This document shows, piece by piece, positions 1-11,889 of a DNA stretch of 64,000 bases. The DNA is from Crotalaria pallida. Lineage: Eukaryota; Streptophyta; Magnoliopsida; Fabales; Fabaceae. Under the pieces are notes generated by a model. That model was not told where the DNA came from. It searched no databases and worked only from the letters and a program-made list of their open reading frames with translations. The first letter of the stretch is position 1, and each line of letters starts with the position of its first letter. A program made the position numbers and the translations under genes. Location of the stretch: contig CM075652.1 of assembly GCA_037953625.1 (NCBI GenBank), positions 35,334,501 through 35,398,500 on the forward strand, read 5' to 3'.

Positions 1-367
1 TCCTACGGGTTACAAAGAATAACCCCCCAGAAAACCCCCCTCGAAGTCGTTCTGAGGGGCGAGCACCCCCCTCTACCATAGGCACCCCCCATTCGTATCC
101 TCTTCCCTCCCCCATATTCTCGAGATCAGCATAGCCCCCACCACCAACAAACTCGGCCCAGGCGTATTGCCAAACCCACTCTTTCCTCTGCTCCCAATCC
201 CGAGGATAGACTACCTCAACAGGATCAACCTCTAGAACCTGTTCCTCATATTCCTCGTCGACCTCCAGGGAGGAACGGGATGAGGAAAAGGAGCCGTCCT
301 CTTCCTCGTTACTGCTACAAGATAGGGAGAACACTATAGACCATTCCCTAACCCGTTCCCTACTCAT
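1..367 (-). CDS. N-terminal part of the antisense ORF of T1 (open at the window edge)
   Basis: Reading leftwards from an ATG at 367-365, the frame stays open for about 122 codons to the window edge with no stop. The N-terminus is rich in Ser, Glu and Asp. It is followed by a Tyr-Pro motif and a Trp/Glu-rich stretch (VVYPRDWEQRKEW...YAWAE). This resembles, in order and spacing, the start of the antisense protein of T2 (acidic Ser-rich leader, then VEYPFN...NKWLVAYRFVE). The ORF lies antisense to the retrotransposon and starts about 330 bp inside its 3' LTR. Function is unknown. Homology to the T2 protein is my alignment by eye and is moderate. Confidence 0.6.
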   Translation of the reverse strand, partial: MSRERVREWSIVFSLSCSSNEEEDGSFSSSRSSLEVDEEYEEQVLEVDPVEVVYPRDWEQRKEWVWQYAWAEFVGGGGYADLENMGEGRGYEWGVPMVEGGARPSERLRGGFSGGLFFVTRR

Positions 368-570
368 ATTGAACCCAGTATATCCCTTTGATTTCTTGAA
401 AAATGAAAGCAAAAACCCTCCAACAAGTCCTAAAATGCTCCAAACTCAGAAACATTATAAGCCACCAATTTCATTCCCCAAGACTAACACAAAATCCAAC
501 AGGCAGAAAAAACCACCCCTCACTATAGAAACAAAACCTTTAAAATCCTAAATCCTCATAGGTCACGGTT

Positions 571-701
571 CAGATAGCCTTAACCGAACTGGGGGGCTTA
601 TATGTGGTGAACTCGGCCCTTATGTGGTGGATTCGGGAAAAGGACCTAAACCAGGACCTCGGAACAAGGCTCAGATAGCCTTGACCGAGCTGGGGGGCTT
701 A
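571..701 (+). promoter_or_regulatory. Duplicated polypurine tract and LTR start of T1
   Basis: The string CAGATAGCCTT-ACCGA-CTGGGGGGCTTA occurs twice, at 571-600 and 672-701. Each copy is followed by a TGTGG...CTCGG sequence like an LTR start (603 and 702). In an LTR retrotransposon the purine-rich tract primes plus-strand DNA synthesis and sets the left edge of the 3' LTR. Here there are two candidate tracts about 99 bp apart, so the true LTR start is ambiguous. I use the second copy. Confidence 0.6.
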
Positions 702-1238
702 TGTGGCGGACTCGGCCTAGCCGAGGTCCTCAGAATCACTGCCCAAGACCTAAGGACCCTTCAGGAAGCCTTCTGAACGCTCGGCCGAGCTCAAAGCTCA
801 ACGGCCGAACAGACGCCAGATACAGGCCGACCTCGTGCCCCTTCCCAAGTCCGACACCTTCCCAAGTCCGACACCTTAAGTCCGACACCAAGGACATGAT
901 GACGTCTTCCCATCTTATCCACAAGGACAGCTCATCATCTTATCCACAAAGACAGCTCATCCACTCATAGCTCAGTACAGGCTGGCCCTACTTGGGCCTA
1001 AAGCAAGCCCATTAGGGCAACCAGCTCTCCCCTATAAGTAGCTCCGTACTACATGGGGCTCAGGTACGTCCTCTAACCCTAATTGTCACTCTCACACACC
1101 AATGATTAGGGTTACTTCCTGACTCTCTTCCTTAGCCACTTGAGGACTCCCACCAAACATCACATATCAACCCTAGACAGAGGCTCCTTTGAAGGTCTTC
1201 TCCTACCCTTGGAGGACCTCACCGTCTAGGACATCACA
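702..1238 (+). repeat. 3' LTR of T1
   Basis: The LTR runs from TGTGGCGGAC, directly after the second polypurine tract, to ACATCACA, about 537 bp. It contains a TATA-like box at about 1032-1039 (CTATAAGT) and dense CTCGGCC/GCCGAG motifs, like the T2 LTR. The right boundary is set by the terminal CA and by the change to AT-rich sequence of a different LTR. With only one LTR present, the boundary cannot be confirmed by comparison. Confidence 0.6.
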
Positions 1239-2001
1239 CTACCCCCCCAACACACACACACTCACCGTAGCAATACACACACATGAACACACTTCATGTA
1301 TTTTCAATTCATTTCCTACCCTTATTTATTTAAAACCCTATGGTCATCAACTCAAAGATCATATGCATGCATACAGACATATAGTAAAACCATAGCACCA
1401 CATGCACACACACATAGTCTATGTTTTTCTAATCATATTTATTTAAGATACTTATGATCACCATTTCACATGAATATGCAAGTAATTTCAAGGATCATAT
1501 GTACACACACCCAAACCGTAGCACATGCACATATACATGCACATTTGCTTTTCAAATAACATTTACAAACAACTACACATCATGTTGAGCATAATTAATT
1601 TCATATAATAGCAATTAATTTAATTTCCTACAAGAACACATTTTATTATAAAGAAAACTTAGGCTATTTCAAAGTAAAATAATTATCTACATATAATTCA
1701 CACAATTAAAAATCAACTTTCATGAAAATGAGAAATTTCCAAAAGATAAATTTATTTAAGGTCATTAACTTCTAAAAATCATAGTTTCATTAAAATGCGT
1801 CCTTCACAAGTTTCAAAAATAATTTTGTAAATTAAATCAAAATTTTAAAAGATCACACTTTCAAAGTTCCCAAATCCAAAAATGCAAATTTATTTCATAA
1901 AGAAATCATCTCTTTAGAAAATCCTTTTTAGAAAACAAAATTTCAACGTTTATTTTTAGCGAATTCGTTTATGCACGCACGGGAAAATGCGGGGTGTTAC
2001 A
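1239..2001 (-). repeat. C: 5' terminal part of a minus-strand chromovirus-type LTR
   Basis: The right end (1991-2001) reads, on the minus strand, TGTAACACCCCGCATTTTCC. This matches in style the LTR starts at 18434 (TGTGACATCTCGTATTTTCC) and 33778 (TGTGACATCCG...). The rest of this LTR and its element lie left of T1, outside the window. After 2001 the sequence belongs to a plus-strand LTR of family A, so C inserted there; its target duplication would begin AAAGT at 2002. No coding sequence is seen. Confidence 0.65.
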
Positions 2002-5000
2002 AAAGTAATGAGAAGTTTTGCAAGACAAACTAGAATTAGTGGGTGTCGGGAAATTTTATGACCTTAACACACTTGGTTTAGAGCATCATCAAGCTCAACA
2101 CCCTTAGAAAAAAAAAAGAACCATGGAGAGAAAAGAAGAGAGAACCGTGAGGGAGAGAAGAGGATTTTGATTTCCATTTTTCACCTCTTTAAGATTTGAT
2201 CTAGGCATACTTTCAAATTCCTAACCTCTTTCCTTTATGTATTTTTCGGTTTTATGCTTTGGTTGTTGAAAGCTTGGATTTTGTTTTTAAAAAAAAAAAG
2301 TTCATGCATGTTAGATTTTTCATTTTGATCTATCATCTTTAAGTACATGCATGTCAAGATCCATGATTCCTATGAACAATACTTGAGGGATGTTGATTTA
2401 TTTAATTATGTTCTTTTATTTATTTATTTTCGGTTTTTCTTCAAAAAGTTTCAAGAAAAGATTTTTGTTGATTCTTGGCCTTGGGCTTTTGCATGTTGAT
2501 TTTTAAGTTCTCTTATGATTTTCTAAACTTGGTTTTGAAGATCTTGATTTATACTATGTTTAAGAACTTAATGTTCAATTCGGTTTCTAAAAAAAAAAAG
2601 ATTTTTGTACTCATGATTTCATTACCTTGCTTGATTTGGTTTTGTTTGCATATAAAGAAAAATTAGTTTTAGTAAGCATGAAACTTTTGATAAAATGAAT
2701 TCATTTTTCCTACACATGTTTCGGTTTTGCTTGAATCTTTAGACATGAATTTTTACTTGGAGTTTTGATGCTAGTTTCTCTTAAAGTCTTGATTTGGTTC
2801 TTAAGTGTTAATGCATGAGTAATTTTCTTTGAGATCTATAAATTTTGAGTATGTGCATGTTAAGATCTAGGTTAGTTTAATTTGATCCTTGATTTTTATT
2901 TTAAGAAGCTTGATTTTTCTTATTTCTAGATATTGATGCATGTTTTATTTGAATTAAAATAAATTGTTTTCATGAAAAAAAAAATTAATTCGGTTTTCAA
3001 AGGAAACATAATTGATGGGTTGATTTTTGGGTGTTGATTGCATGTATGATAGTATCTTTGATTTCATGTAAGAAAATGAATGAACCATTTGTTGAATAAT
3101 GTGTTATGCTGGAAAATGCGATGTATGTGTTTTTGACCTTGATGAATGATACTTCTATATGCTCAATAATTCTGGATTTTTGTCACTGACCTAAATATAT
3201 TAAAATAAACTTCTCTGAATTTTTAAATTATTTTTGGAATTGATTTTCTATTTTTATGAGAACCAACTTTGTGAAAATGATTTTGAGAAAATTAGTTTTT
3301 CAGTCTAATGATAAACAGAATTTTCAAACTTGTGTTACTCTAAATTGTTTGAAATTTTTATGGTAACTTCCTATACATTTCTAGATACTCTTTGTAAAAT
3401 TTTAAGAGATTTGGAGTTGAATTGATATTTTTACCAAAGGCAAAACAGTGAACCACTTGGTTCAGCTTTTCTGGACTTAGTGATAATTTTAATTATAAAA
3501 ATATGACTTTCACAACTCCAAATAATCTGAAAATTTTATGAGATAGTCTTGACTGGTTAAGGAATACTTTTACTAATTTTTATGCAATTTGGAGTTGAAA
3601 AACTATTTTTAATGATGACATCTTTACCTCTGACCAGCAACAGTTCCATTTTGTTTTTCATGTAAACTTTGATTTGAAACTTAGCTTAGGATTGTTTAAA
3701 TGACTTGAAAATTTTACTTTATGAACTTTATCATATATGTTTATGTTCTGGAAATTTTTAAGATTAAACAAATTAATTTGATCTAGTTTTGGATTTTATC
3801 TTTGGTGTTTTACTTGTAATCACACTAAGTGTCTACTTGAATATTTTTTATGATTATAGATTTTTATGCTTGATATTATGACTTGGCTTGAATTGTATGA
3901 TAAATATGATGCCTTGAAATGATTGAATGAGTGATTGTTTAATGATATGTTTAGGTTATGTATAAATGAATTATTTAGTTAATCAAAGTGTTGTGTTCAA
4001 TTTTGTGATTGGTTTTGGAAATTAATTGTTTTTGAAATAGTTTAACCTTGATGTAATTAAATAACCTTGGACTTAGTGGTTGCTTCCCTTAACTCATTTC
4101 ACAATGTTAAGTTTTAAAAATAAATCATTTAAGTGTTTATTTTATAACAAAGTATTATATGAACTAAAGTTTGATTTTTCGGTGTTTTCGGGTTTTCTGA
4201 AAAATGGTTTATGGACTTGTGTAATTGCTGTCCATACCTTATTTAAATTGTTTTTCAATCCTAAAAATTTATTTAATTGGTTAAAGTTTAAATTTTAAGT
4301 GGTATTTAACTTGGGAAAGGTTTGAATTGAAAAAGTTTTAACGTTTTGCGATTTCCCGACGAGAAATAAAAAGGAGCTTTCGAAAACGCGTTCTGATTCT
4401 AAGTAGGGCGATTATTTAAAATAAGTTTGTAACGTAGTATCGTCTATTTAGTACAAGGTGCATATAAGTCGAGAAGCGGAACAGCTGACTCGTTGGGAAG
4501 GACCCACAACGATTTCAGAAGCTGGAGCGTGAGGTGAGAGATGCAGTAGGCCTAGGTCATCGCGACGCGTAGACTCAGTTCTAAACTGAGCACATCGAGT
4601 CTAATATGTTACATGCTGCATTATCATACGTGATGCATATATGTGTTAGATGCTTTCCTGTTTTGTTAAATATGTTGCATGATTGAATTTAGTATGGACT
4701 GGATATCTTTGTGATTAGTATATTCTGTTTAGAAAATCTGGAAGTGTGATTACTGATAATAAGAATCATGAGAAAGAGTAAGACTTAAAGCTAAATGGAA
4801 AAGTTGAATGTGGTAATGAGAAAAGAGTAAGATTCGAGAAGTATGAGAAAGAAATAAGTTGAGATTTGAAAGAAAACGTGACTGAAAGAAAGAAGAATGA
4901 TAACAAAGTTTGTATGAGTAATGGAATATAAAGAGTTGTGATTGGAGAAGAGTAATGTTGTTGTGAAAGTGAGATGTGGATTGAATGGAGATGTGATTCC

Positions 5001-6879
5001 TTGTTCATGTTTTTGGGAAGAAGCTTAGTGTTGAGTTGAGCTTGCTCCTCCATTAACACTCACCCAAAAAAATGTGATTTTTGAAAAAGGTTTTTGAAAA
5101 GAGATTTTGAAAGAGCTTTTGTGAAAATAATATTTTGTGAAAAGTTTTTGGAAACATTATTTTTGAAAAAGTTTTGTGAAAGGATTTTTGAAAGGAGGTT
5201 TCTGAAAATGTTTTGTGAAGCAAAAGTTTTGTGAAATCAAGCTTTCGAAAAAGTTTTGCGAAAAGAGATTTTGAGAAAGACGAGGAAAAGATGTTGATGA
5301 TGTTGATGAGAATATGCTGAGAGTGAGCTTTTGAGAATCATGATGATGAGATGCATGAGAAAGTGATGTGAGGCCAAGGGCCATTGAGATTTAGGGGGAA
5401 ACAGTTTGCGAGTAGTGGTCGGGCTTCGTTGAAGGGATGCACTAAGGACGAGCCGACTGTTAGGATTAAGCCGTTTAATAAAACTCTAAAACATTAAAAG
5501 ACTTTAAAAGACATTTACAAACGCGGTGAGACATGAGTGTCGTATCGAAGTAGTGGAGAGGAAGGTACCCCGGATATCAAGAATATTCGGGTTGTGAATG
5601 CAATAGGGTAAGCTAGGGAGATAAAATGCCATGAGGCTTTGAGTACTATTCTGGCCGGAATGAATCCCACATGTGGCGTACTAACGTGGTAGGGACTGGG
5701 TCTAATGCCGTGGTAAGTTCTGCACCCGGGACCGGAATAGTGCTGTCACCCCTATGGCTTTTCAGGAACAGTGAGAGGGACTGGAACGGGGCATTTGTGA
5801 TTGCCGCTGAGAGCGTGGACTGTTATTATGTGAATTATGATTATGATTTGAGGCAAGGCCTCCTGGTCTGGGACCATTTGTTTGTGTGACAAGTGTCGTG
5901 CCCGCGTGGTAAAGCTCCTGTACTCCTGTTTGCTTCCGACTAGGTTGGGTGGATGACCGAGGAGATGTAGACGTGTGCGAGCTCAATGATGTTTTCCCCC
6001 TCATCATTGATGCTAACCGTTTGATAAGATTTAATAATGATAAAAAGATTATAAGAAAGAAAGCAATAAGAATTTATGAAGAGTTGAGAAAGATTCAAAA
6101 AAAGAAAGTATATTGATTGTTGGAAAGAATGAGAAAGAGGATGATGAGAATGGAAAGTTTGAAGTCTTGTGATGCCAAGTGAAGTGATGTGTGTTGTGAT
6201 GGTTTATGATTTTGTGTGCTTCATTTACAAGTGTTTCCTATGTGCTTACGTGAGTATATTTGTCATATGCATAGCATGAGTAGTTGTGAATGCATGAGTC
6301 TCATATTTTTATTCTGAGTATTCTTTTTATACGAAGTCGTTAGTATTATGCTTGTCATGTTGTACTTCTGGAATGCTGACCATCTCTCCTATCATGTTGT
6401 CGTATCGGGTTACTCCGATATTGCAACGGATAGATGGGTGACCCTGCAGTAAATCTGTACGAAGCTCTGCAGTGGACTTCAGCGAGAAAGATTAGAGATC
6501 AAGATTAGCAATAGGTACTTCCCTTGAGCACTGTACCCCCTTGCAACTACTTGGTTACATTGTCGAATCATTCTGAACCCCGCTTGGAATTTTATTGAGA
6601 ATGATTTTATGAAACAAGATTTTAAAATGTTTTCTCAAAAGAAATTTATGAAGCCAAGTTACCAAGTGCGATGTTAAGTAACATCTCGGTTTGGAACTTG
6701 ACTCGTGGGGTGTGACATGAGAATGTTACTCTAGTTCAATTAAGTTACTGAAATGTTTTTGAACCTTAAGCTTCTCATGTCCACGTCACCTTGTAAAAAA
6801 TAAAAAAAATTTCCCAAATTTTTACTATATTTTATTAAAGAGATAAGTGTTTTCAAGTTACCGAAATCGGGGTGTTACA
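2002..6879 (+). repeat. A-plus: long chromovirus-type LTR in plus orientation, 5' part missing
   Basis: The right end reads GGGGTGTTACA (6869-6879), the 3' terminus of a plus-oriented LTR. The interior is homologous, in inverted order, to the solo LTR at 11890-18434. Examples are the stretch with CTCTGACCAGCAACAG near 3635 against its complement near 15600, and the block at 4340-4550 against 14160-14345. Everything upstream of 2002 is hidden by element C. It interrupts the reverse transcriptase of B at 6880, between codons for GHY and the following residue. Many short AT-rich ORFs occur, but none looks like a protein. At 5060-5290 there is a degenerate run of TTTTGAAA-type repeats. Whether this is a solo LTR or part of a full element cannot be told. 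Confidence 0.7.
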
Positions 6880-9040
6880 CATAATGCCCGTATCTCGTTC
6901 TGAAGGCTGTCTAGAGAATATCCTCTTCTTTCACTCTGATCTGATGATAGCCTGATCTCAAGTCAATCTTGGAAAACACAGTTGCTCCTCTTAACTGATC
7001 CATCAAGTCGTCAATTCTTGGCAATGGATACCTATTCTTGATAGTCACTTTGTTCAGCTGACGGTAGTCGGTGCACAACCTCATACTCCCATCTTTCTTT
7101 TTAACAAATAGAACAGGTGCTCCCCACGGTGAAACACTTGGTCGAATGAATTGCTTTTCCAATAATTCTTCCAGTTGCTTCTTTAACTCAACTAACTCCA
7201 TCGGTGCCATGTGATACGGTGCTTTTGAAATCGGTGTCGTTCCAGGGATCAAGTCGATTCCGAATTCCACTTCTCGCACAGGCGGTAATCCAGGGATTTC
7301 CTCAGGAAACACTTCAGGAAAATCTTTGACAACAGGTAACTCCTCCATCTTTTTCTCCTCATTGACATCCAAAGAAGCGAGAAACATGTATATCATGGCT
7401 CCATCTTCCCATGAAGCTTTGATTTGGTTGGCAGTTACGTGCTCAGGTTCTAAGGTTTGAGGTACGCTAAGTCTTAAGTTATCGAAAATGAGAGTCTTTT
7501 CGGCACAATTTAGGAGAACATGATTAGCAGTTAACCAATCCATGCCTAAAATTATGTCGAGTTGGGTAAGAGGTAAGATAATTAAGTCCACTAAGTACTC
7601 CCTATTTTCTATTCCTATAGGGCATTTAGAAACAAAAGTCGACACCATGACTGGGTTACTAGTAGGGGTAGACACAATTAGATCAAAAGGCATAACATTT
7701 ACTGGTAAGTTTAGTCTATTAACCACATCACGAGCAATAAACGAGTGCGTAGCACCCGAATCGTACAACACATGCAAAGGTATCTTACGAATGAAACACT
7801 TACCTTGGATCAAATTAGTGTTGTTAGCAGCTTCTGCTCCGCTCATTGAGAAAAATCTTCCTTGTCCACGGGGTCTAGCCACATTTACTGCGTTGACTTC
7901 TCTTTTGGGTTCTGGGCAATTCCTCGATATGTGTCCTGGTTTGTTGCAATTGAAGCAGTTGGGATTATTCCAAGGACAGGTTGGTCCAAAGTGATTCTTA
8001 TTACACTTGTTTCAAAATGGAGGTGCATTCCCTTGTCCACCAGTAGCATTCCCATTGCTACGAAATCCACCAACATTTCCATTATTTCCTCGATTTCCGC
8101 CATTGTTGTTGTTGTTACCTCTAAATTGATTGTTGCGATTGCTGTTGTTCCTGTTGTTGCGATTCTGGTTGTTATTGTTGTTGTTCCGAGGATGATTTCT
8201 TTGATTAAAGCCACCATGAAACCTTGACCGATTGTCCCTTTGTCCACTTCCTTGTCCATAAGGACCATGATGCCTTGCTCCACTGTTCGGGTTCCCATGT
8301 CCAGGAGAGTGTCTCATCAGACCACCACTCGGGACTTGCACAGCTGACTTCCCTGCCGAGTTCCTTGTCTTCAAACCATTTTCCACGATACTCCCTTTGT
8401 TTACCAACGTTGTAAACACAGCTATCTCCAAAGGCGTCAGGGCTTGCTTAATCTCCGGCTTTAAACCATCCAAGAACTTTGCACACTTCGACCTTTCATT
8501 TCCAGCTTCTCCATAGTAGGGCATAAACCTCGCCAGATTCTCGAATTTGGCAGCATACTCCCCTACACTCATGCTACCTTTCTCTAATCTCAGGAATTCC
8601 AATTCCTTGGCTGTCTTCAGATGCTCCGGAAAATACTTCACCAAAAGCCTATCTTTGAACCGATCCCAGGTTATTCCTCCAGCTTCTCCAGCTAACACTT
8701 GCCTCTCATTACGCCACCAGTCGGCCGCCTCTCCTATCATCATGTACCCAACATAGGCAACCTTTTGTTCATCTGTGCACTGCATCATTCCCCCGAATAT
8801 CCTTTCCAGACTTGCTATCCAGGCCTCTGCCTCTTCCGATGCGAAACCTCCAGCGAATTCCTTTGGATTCCTACGACAAAACTCGTCGAGTCCTCTGATT
8901 CCTTGCCCACCAGCATTCACATTCTGATTCTGCTGAAGTTGTTGATGCATAAGGTTCATGTTGTCCCTTACTCCTGCCAAGACCGCAACTATCTGAGCCA
9001 AAACAGCAGCTGGTTCCTCATTCCCTTGTCGACGTGCCAT
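6880..9040 (-). pseudogene. B gag-pol: broken chromovirus (Tekay/Del-like) polyprotein
   Basis: The frame starts at ATG 9040-9038 (MARRQGNEEP) and continues in one frame to the break at 6880. In order it shows: a gag core (EAWIASLERIF ... EAADWW ... YFPEHLKTAKE), an Asn/Arg/Gly-rich linker, a CCHC zinc knuckle (CFNCNKPGHISRNC), a retropepsin-type protease with VLYDSGATHSF (active-site Asp-Ser-Gly), and the start of reverse transcriptase (WGAPVLFVKKKDGSMRLC, KIDLRSGYHQIRV). A TGA at 8012-8014 separates gag from the zinc knuckle and a TAG lies at 6911-6913; both are single-codon nonsense changes in an otherwise continuous frame. Reverse transcriptase ends before its YxDD site because another LTR is inserted at 6879/6880. 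RNase H and integrase are not in the window. The single-frame gag-pol, primer site and long LTRs fit Tekay/Del chromoviruses; the lineage is inferred. Confidence 0.88.
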
Positions 9041-9211
9041 CTTGCTTCTGTACATACGTAGGATTGGAGTCTTAGACCAAGCAAAGGGTCGAACAGGGTA
9101 AGCATATTAGGCTATGCTCAAGCCGAAAGGGTAACTATACTATAACTACCAAACAGAGTCACACAATGAAAGCATATAAGGCTATGCTTAAGGCCACTAA
9201 GGACAACCATC

Positions 9212-9223
9212 GCTCTGATACCA
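9212..9223 (-). promoter_or_regulatory. Primer binding site of B (initiator-Met tRNA)
   Basis: The minus strand reads TGGTATCAGAGC, the usual plant retrotransposon primer site complementary to the 3' end of initiator methionine tRNA. It lies 5 bp from the LTR edge at 9229 and about 170 bp upstream of gag. It fixes the orientation of B and identifies the sequence to its right as the 5' LTR. Confidence 0.9.
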
Positions 9224-9778
9224 CCAAATGTAACACCCCAATTTGGAAATAGAATTTTTACTAAAAATTTGCGCCATTTTTTTTATAAACATTTATTACG
9301 AAATATCATTTAAAGGTAAGTTTGCATATAAACTTAGTTTCCAAAATATTTTCTCAACTTTTCTTTTCAAAGATTGTATTTCATAAACAACTTAGTTTCT
9401 TGAAAAGGTTTTACTACTTGCATCTAATCCTATTTTCCAAAATGAAGTGCCACTACATATTTCCATTCACCAAAACATAACGGTTTGAAATGCGGAATTA
9501 TTACATCATTATATTAATTTCCAAAATGACCATCATAATGAAAAGTGTTTCGGCCAACGGCCATTATCCAACATAAAAGCGAAATAACATAAACATAGGG
9601 TGTACATAGAGTTAATCATAGGGTTCGTCATCCAAGACTCAAAACAAACAGAGATCAATACTACTAAGAACTAAACTACTCGCCATCATGCATCCTCGTC
9701 AGGGTCCTCCTCCGGATCTTCTTCTATTTCTAAATCTTCTTCTGGGTCCTCCTCCTCTTCTGGGTCTTCTTATGGGTC

Positions 9779-10021
9779 TTACTCCTCATCAACATTGCGA
9801 TTAGCAGGTAGAGAATTATGAAAAGCATGAGGTCCACCCGGCATAAGATCCCTCAAACGATATCGCACTTCCTCATGGTCCGTAGCTACTCGTCGTAATA
9901 CATGATCTCGATTGGTAATAATGAGTCTTGTTGGTCCCTCCCAAATCCATCCGTTTGCAGTTCTATGCCATTGTCCCCCCATTAAAGGAGACATCTCCAC
10001 TTGAATTACCCGGTCCACCAT
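9779..10021 (-). CDS. Small ORF inside the B LTR, unknown
   Basis: An 80-codon ORF starts with MVDRVIQVEMSPLMGG and ends with NRNVDEE. It does not match a family I know. It is sense relative to B, 550-790 bp from the LTR 3' end. Just upstream on the minus strand is a TTATTAG sequence that could act as a splice acceptor. The start, xVExxPLxxGxW, weakly resembles the start of an ORF at the comparable place in the G LTR (37589-38062, IEIRPLPSGTW). The composition looks protein-like, with few low-complexity runs. It could be chance. Confidence 0.3.
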   Translation of the reverse strand: MVDRVIQVEMSPLMGGQWHRTANGWIWEGPTRLIITNRDHVLRRVATDHEEVRYRLRDLMPGGPHAFHNSLPANRNVDEE

Positions 10022-11889
10022 CTAATAATTTCGTAGATAAATACAAAATGCATAACAGAAAAATAGAGAGAGTTAGCGACCAGACGATCAAGACGTCGAC
10101 GGCATGGGCTTACTCCATGGGTCGCATTAGGACTAATCACAAAGTATAACATTCCATAATAACATCAAGTCATAAAATCATTGTTACGACTTCATCTTTA
10201 TAACAACTTTATATTATTATTCAAGAGTTCTATTATAAAACTATTCCATTAAGTCTTTCATGACCATCAACGATTTAGGGAGAAAAATCATTGAGGTAAG
10301 GGAAATTAGCACACTCGATACATCTCCTCCTTCAATATCCAAACACATCCTAGTTCGGAAAGCAGATGGGATGCACAGGAATCCTAACCATGCTGACCTC
10401 AAAGACAAAGGGTACGTACCAGCTGTAACCACGCAAGTTGGCCAGCAACAAAATACAATAACAGTTCATTATTTCACAAAGAAAAACAATGGCTTCTAGT
10501 CCCATTCGGATTCCCTCTACACCATATATGATTTGTTCAAGGGGGCGACAGCTCTATCCCTAGTTCGCGTTGCAGTCCTTACTACGATCAACGCCCAGCA
10601 GGTGACCTTGACCATTGCAGCATTGTTCCACCTAGGGAAGCGCTCATAAGCTTCTTGACGAGTCACCGTCATTGCCCTCCCCTATCACAATCACCACTTG
10701 GAGGGATGCACGACCTCCAAGTATACGGTATCTTTCCTCTCCACTACTTCACTCTCAACGTAGTTAGAAAGGATTAAAGCTTAAAGGTATATTAAAGCTT
10801 TTAAGTCTTTTATTATCCTAAGTGGTCGACCCATTCTAAGCCTCACTTCTAACGGGCCTCGACCTCTAAGGGTAACAGCAGACAAACTCCCTATTGTACA
10901 GTGGAATCCACAAGACAAAACCACGGCATAGTTATTCACGTGATTCGTCACTTAAGGGGAAAAATTACAAGTCAATGTGCCACGATGCACCATCACTGTA
11001 CACAATCTTCAACTTCGTATTGTCACAACGTTAAACATTTTACAGCTTCTCTTAAACAATATCACAAATACAAAGCCTTGCTTCTTTCAATATTTCCATA
11101 ATCTCTAAATCAATAATCTTTCATAGCTTATATAACAACATCTCACAATTGTACAATCTCAGTAAATCATTATCATTTCCAAATTCAATTGAACAACATC
11201 TCATAATGATTCTCCATAATAGCATAACAAAATATAGTCATAACAACATCATACAAATAGAATTACTAACGCACGAAGGACGACTAAACATTCACAATCA
11301 ATTGTCGTCTCGTGTCTTGACATGTAACTCGGATTCCGACTTTTGAGATGGTCGAAATCATCCTAATGATTACATGGTGCCATTATGTCTAAAGGTTGCT
11401 ACTATCTCACCTTGGTATGATGTGAAAGAATTAAGATCTGCTCGATTCACAGTAGCGCTATCGTTTTCCGATTGCAAACCTTTAAATCAACCACATTTAC
11501 AAAATAGCTTTATAAATATCCATACCAACTTAAAATTAAAATTACTATAACTTTTTGGACAAATCCATTTTAAAAATCCTTAATGTTTTGAAAATACATA
11601 AAACTCTTTAGAAAATAAATTACTCCTTTAAAAATCAAGACCTTTTTGGAAAATCAAGCACAGAGTATCAGGAAATCACATTTTCTTTTTAGCTTTTAAA
11701 TCATGAAAATCTTTTACAATTGCAATATAACTTTTAAAACATAATCATTACACCTTAAGAATAATTCTAAATTTTTCTTTACTATAAATCTTATTCCTAA
11801 ACACCTTATAACAACTACCATGTTCAAATCACTCATACAGCATGACTTTAAAGTATTTTTTTCTTTTGATGCAATTTTTTATCAGACCA

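Larger units (their letters stand above)
1..1238 (+). mobile_element. T1: 3' end of a Tat-lineage Ty3/gypsy retrotransposon, cut by the window start
   Basis: Only the 3' end of this plus-strand element is visible: part of an antisense ORF (1-367, minus), a polypurine tract and the 3' LTR. The class is inferred from two resemblances to the complete element T2 at 22220-32961: the polypurine tract has the same core GAGCTGGGGGGCTT, and an antisense gene lies just inside the 3' LTR in both. The surrounding sequence (1239-2001) is another LTR, so T1 inserted into it. The target duplication would be CTACC after 1238, but the other copy is outside the window. Confidence 0.7.

Noticed and set aside
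4766..5384. Ser/Phe-rich minus-strand ORFs in A-plus
   Set aside because: They come from AT-rich TTTTGAAA-type repeats and are not shared with LTR A at the matching place.
7542..8227. Plus-strand ORFs of 121-150 codons over the B protease and gag
   Set aside because: They are shadows of the minus-strand gag-pol, which has recognisable domains.
9212..9223. tRNA gene fragment (initiator-Met-like)
   Set aside because: Only the 12-base primer site is present next to an LTR; there is no tRNA body. The same holds at 51611-51622.
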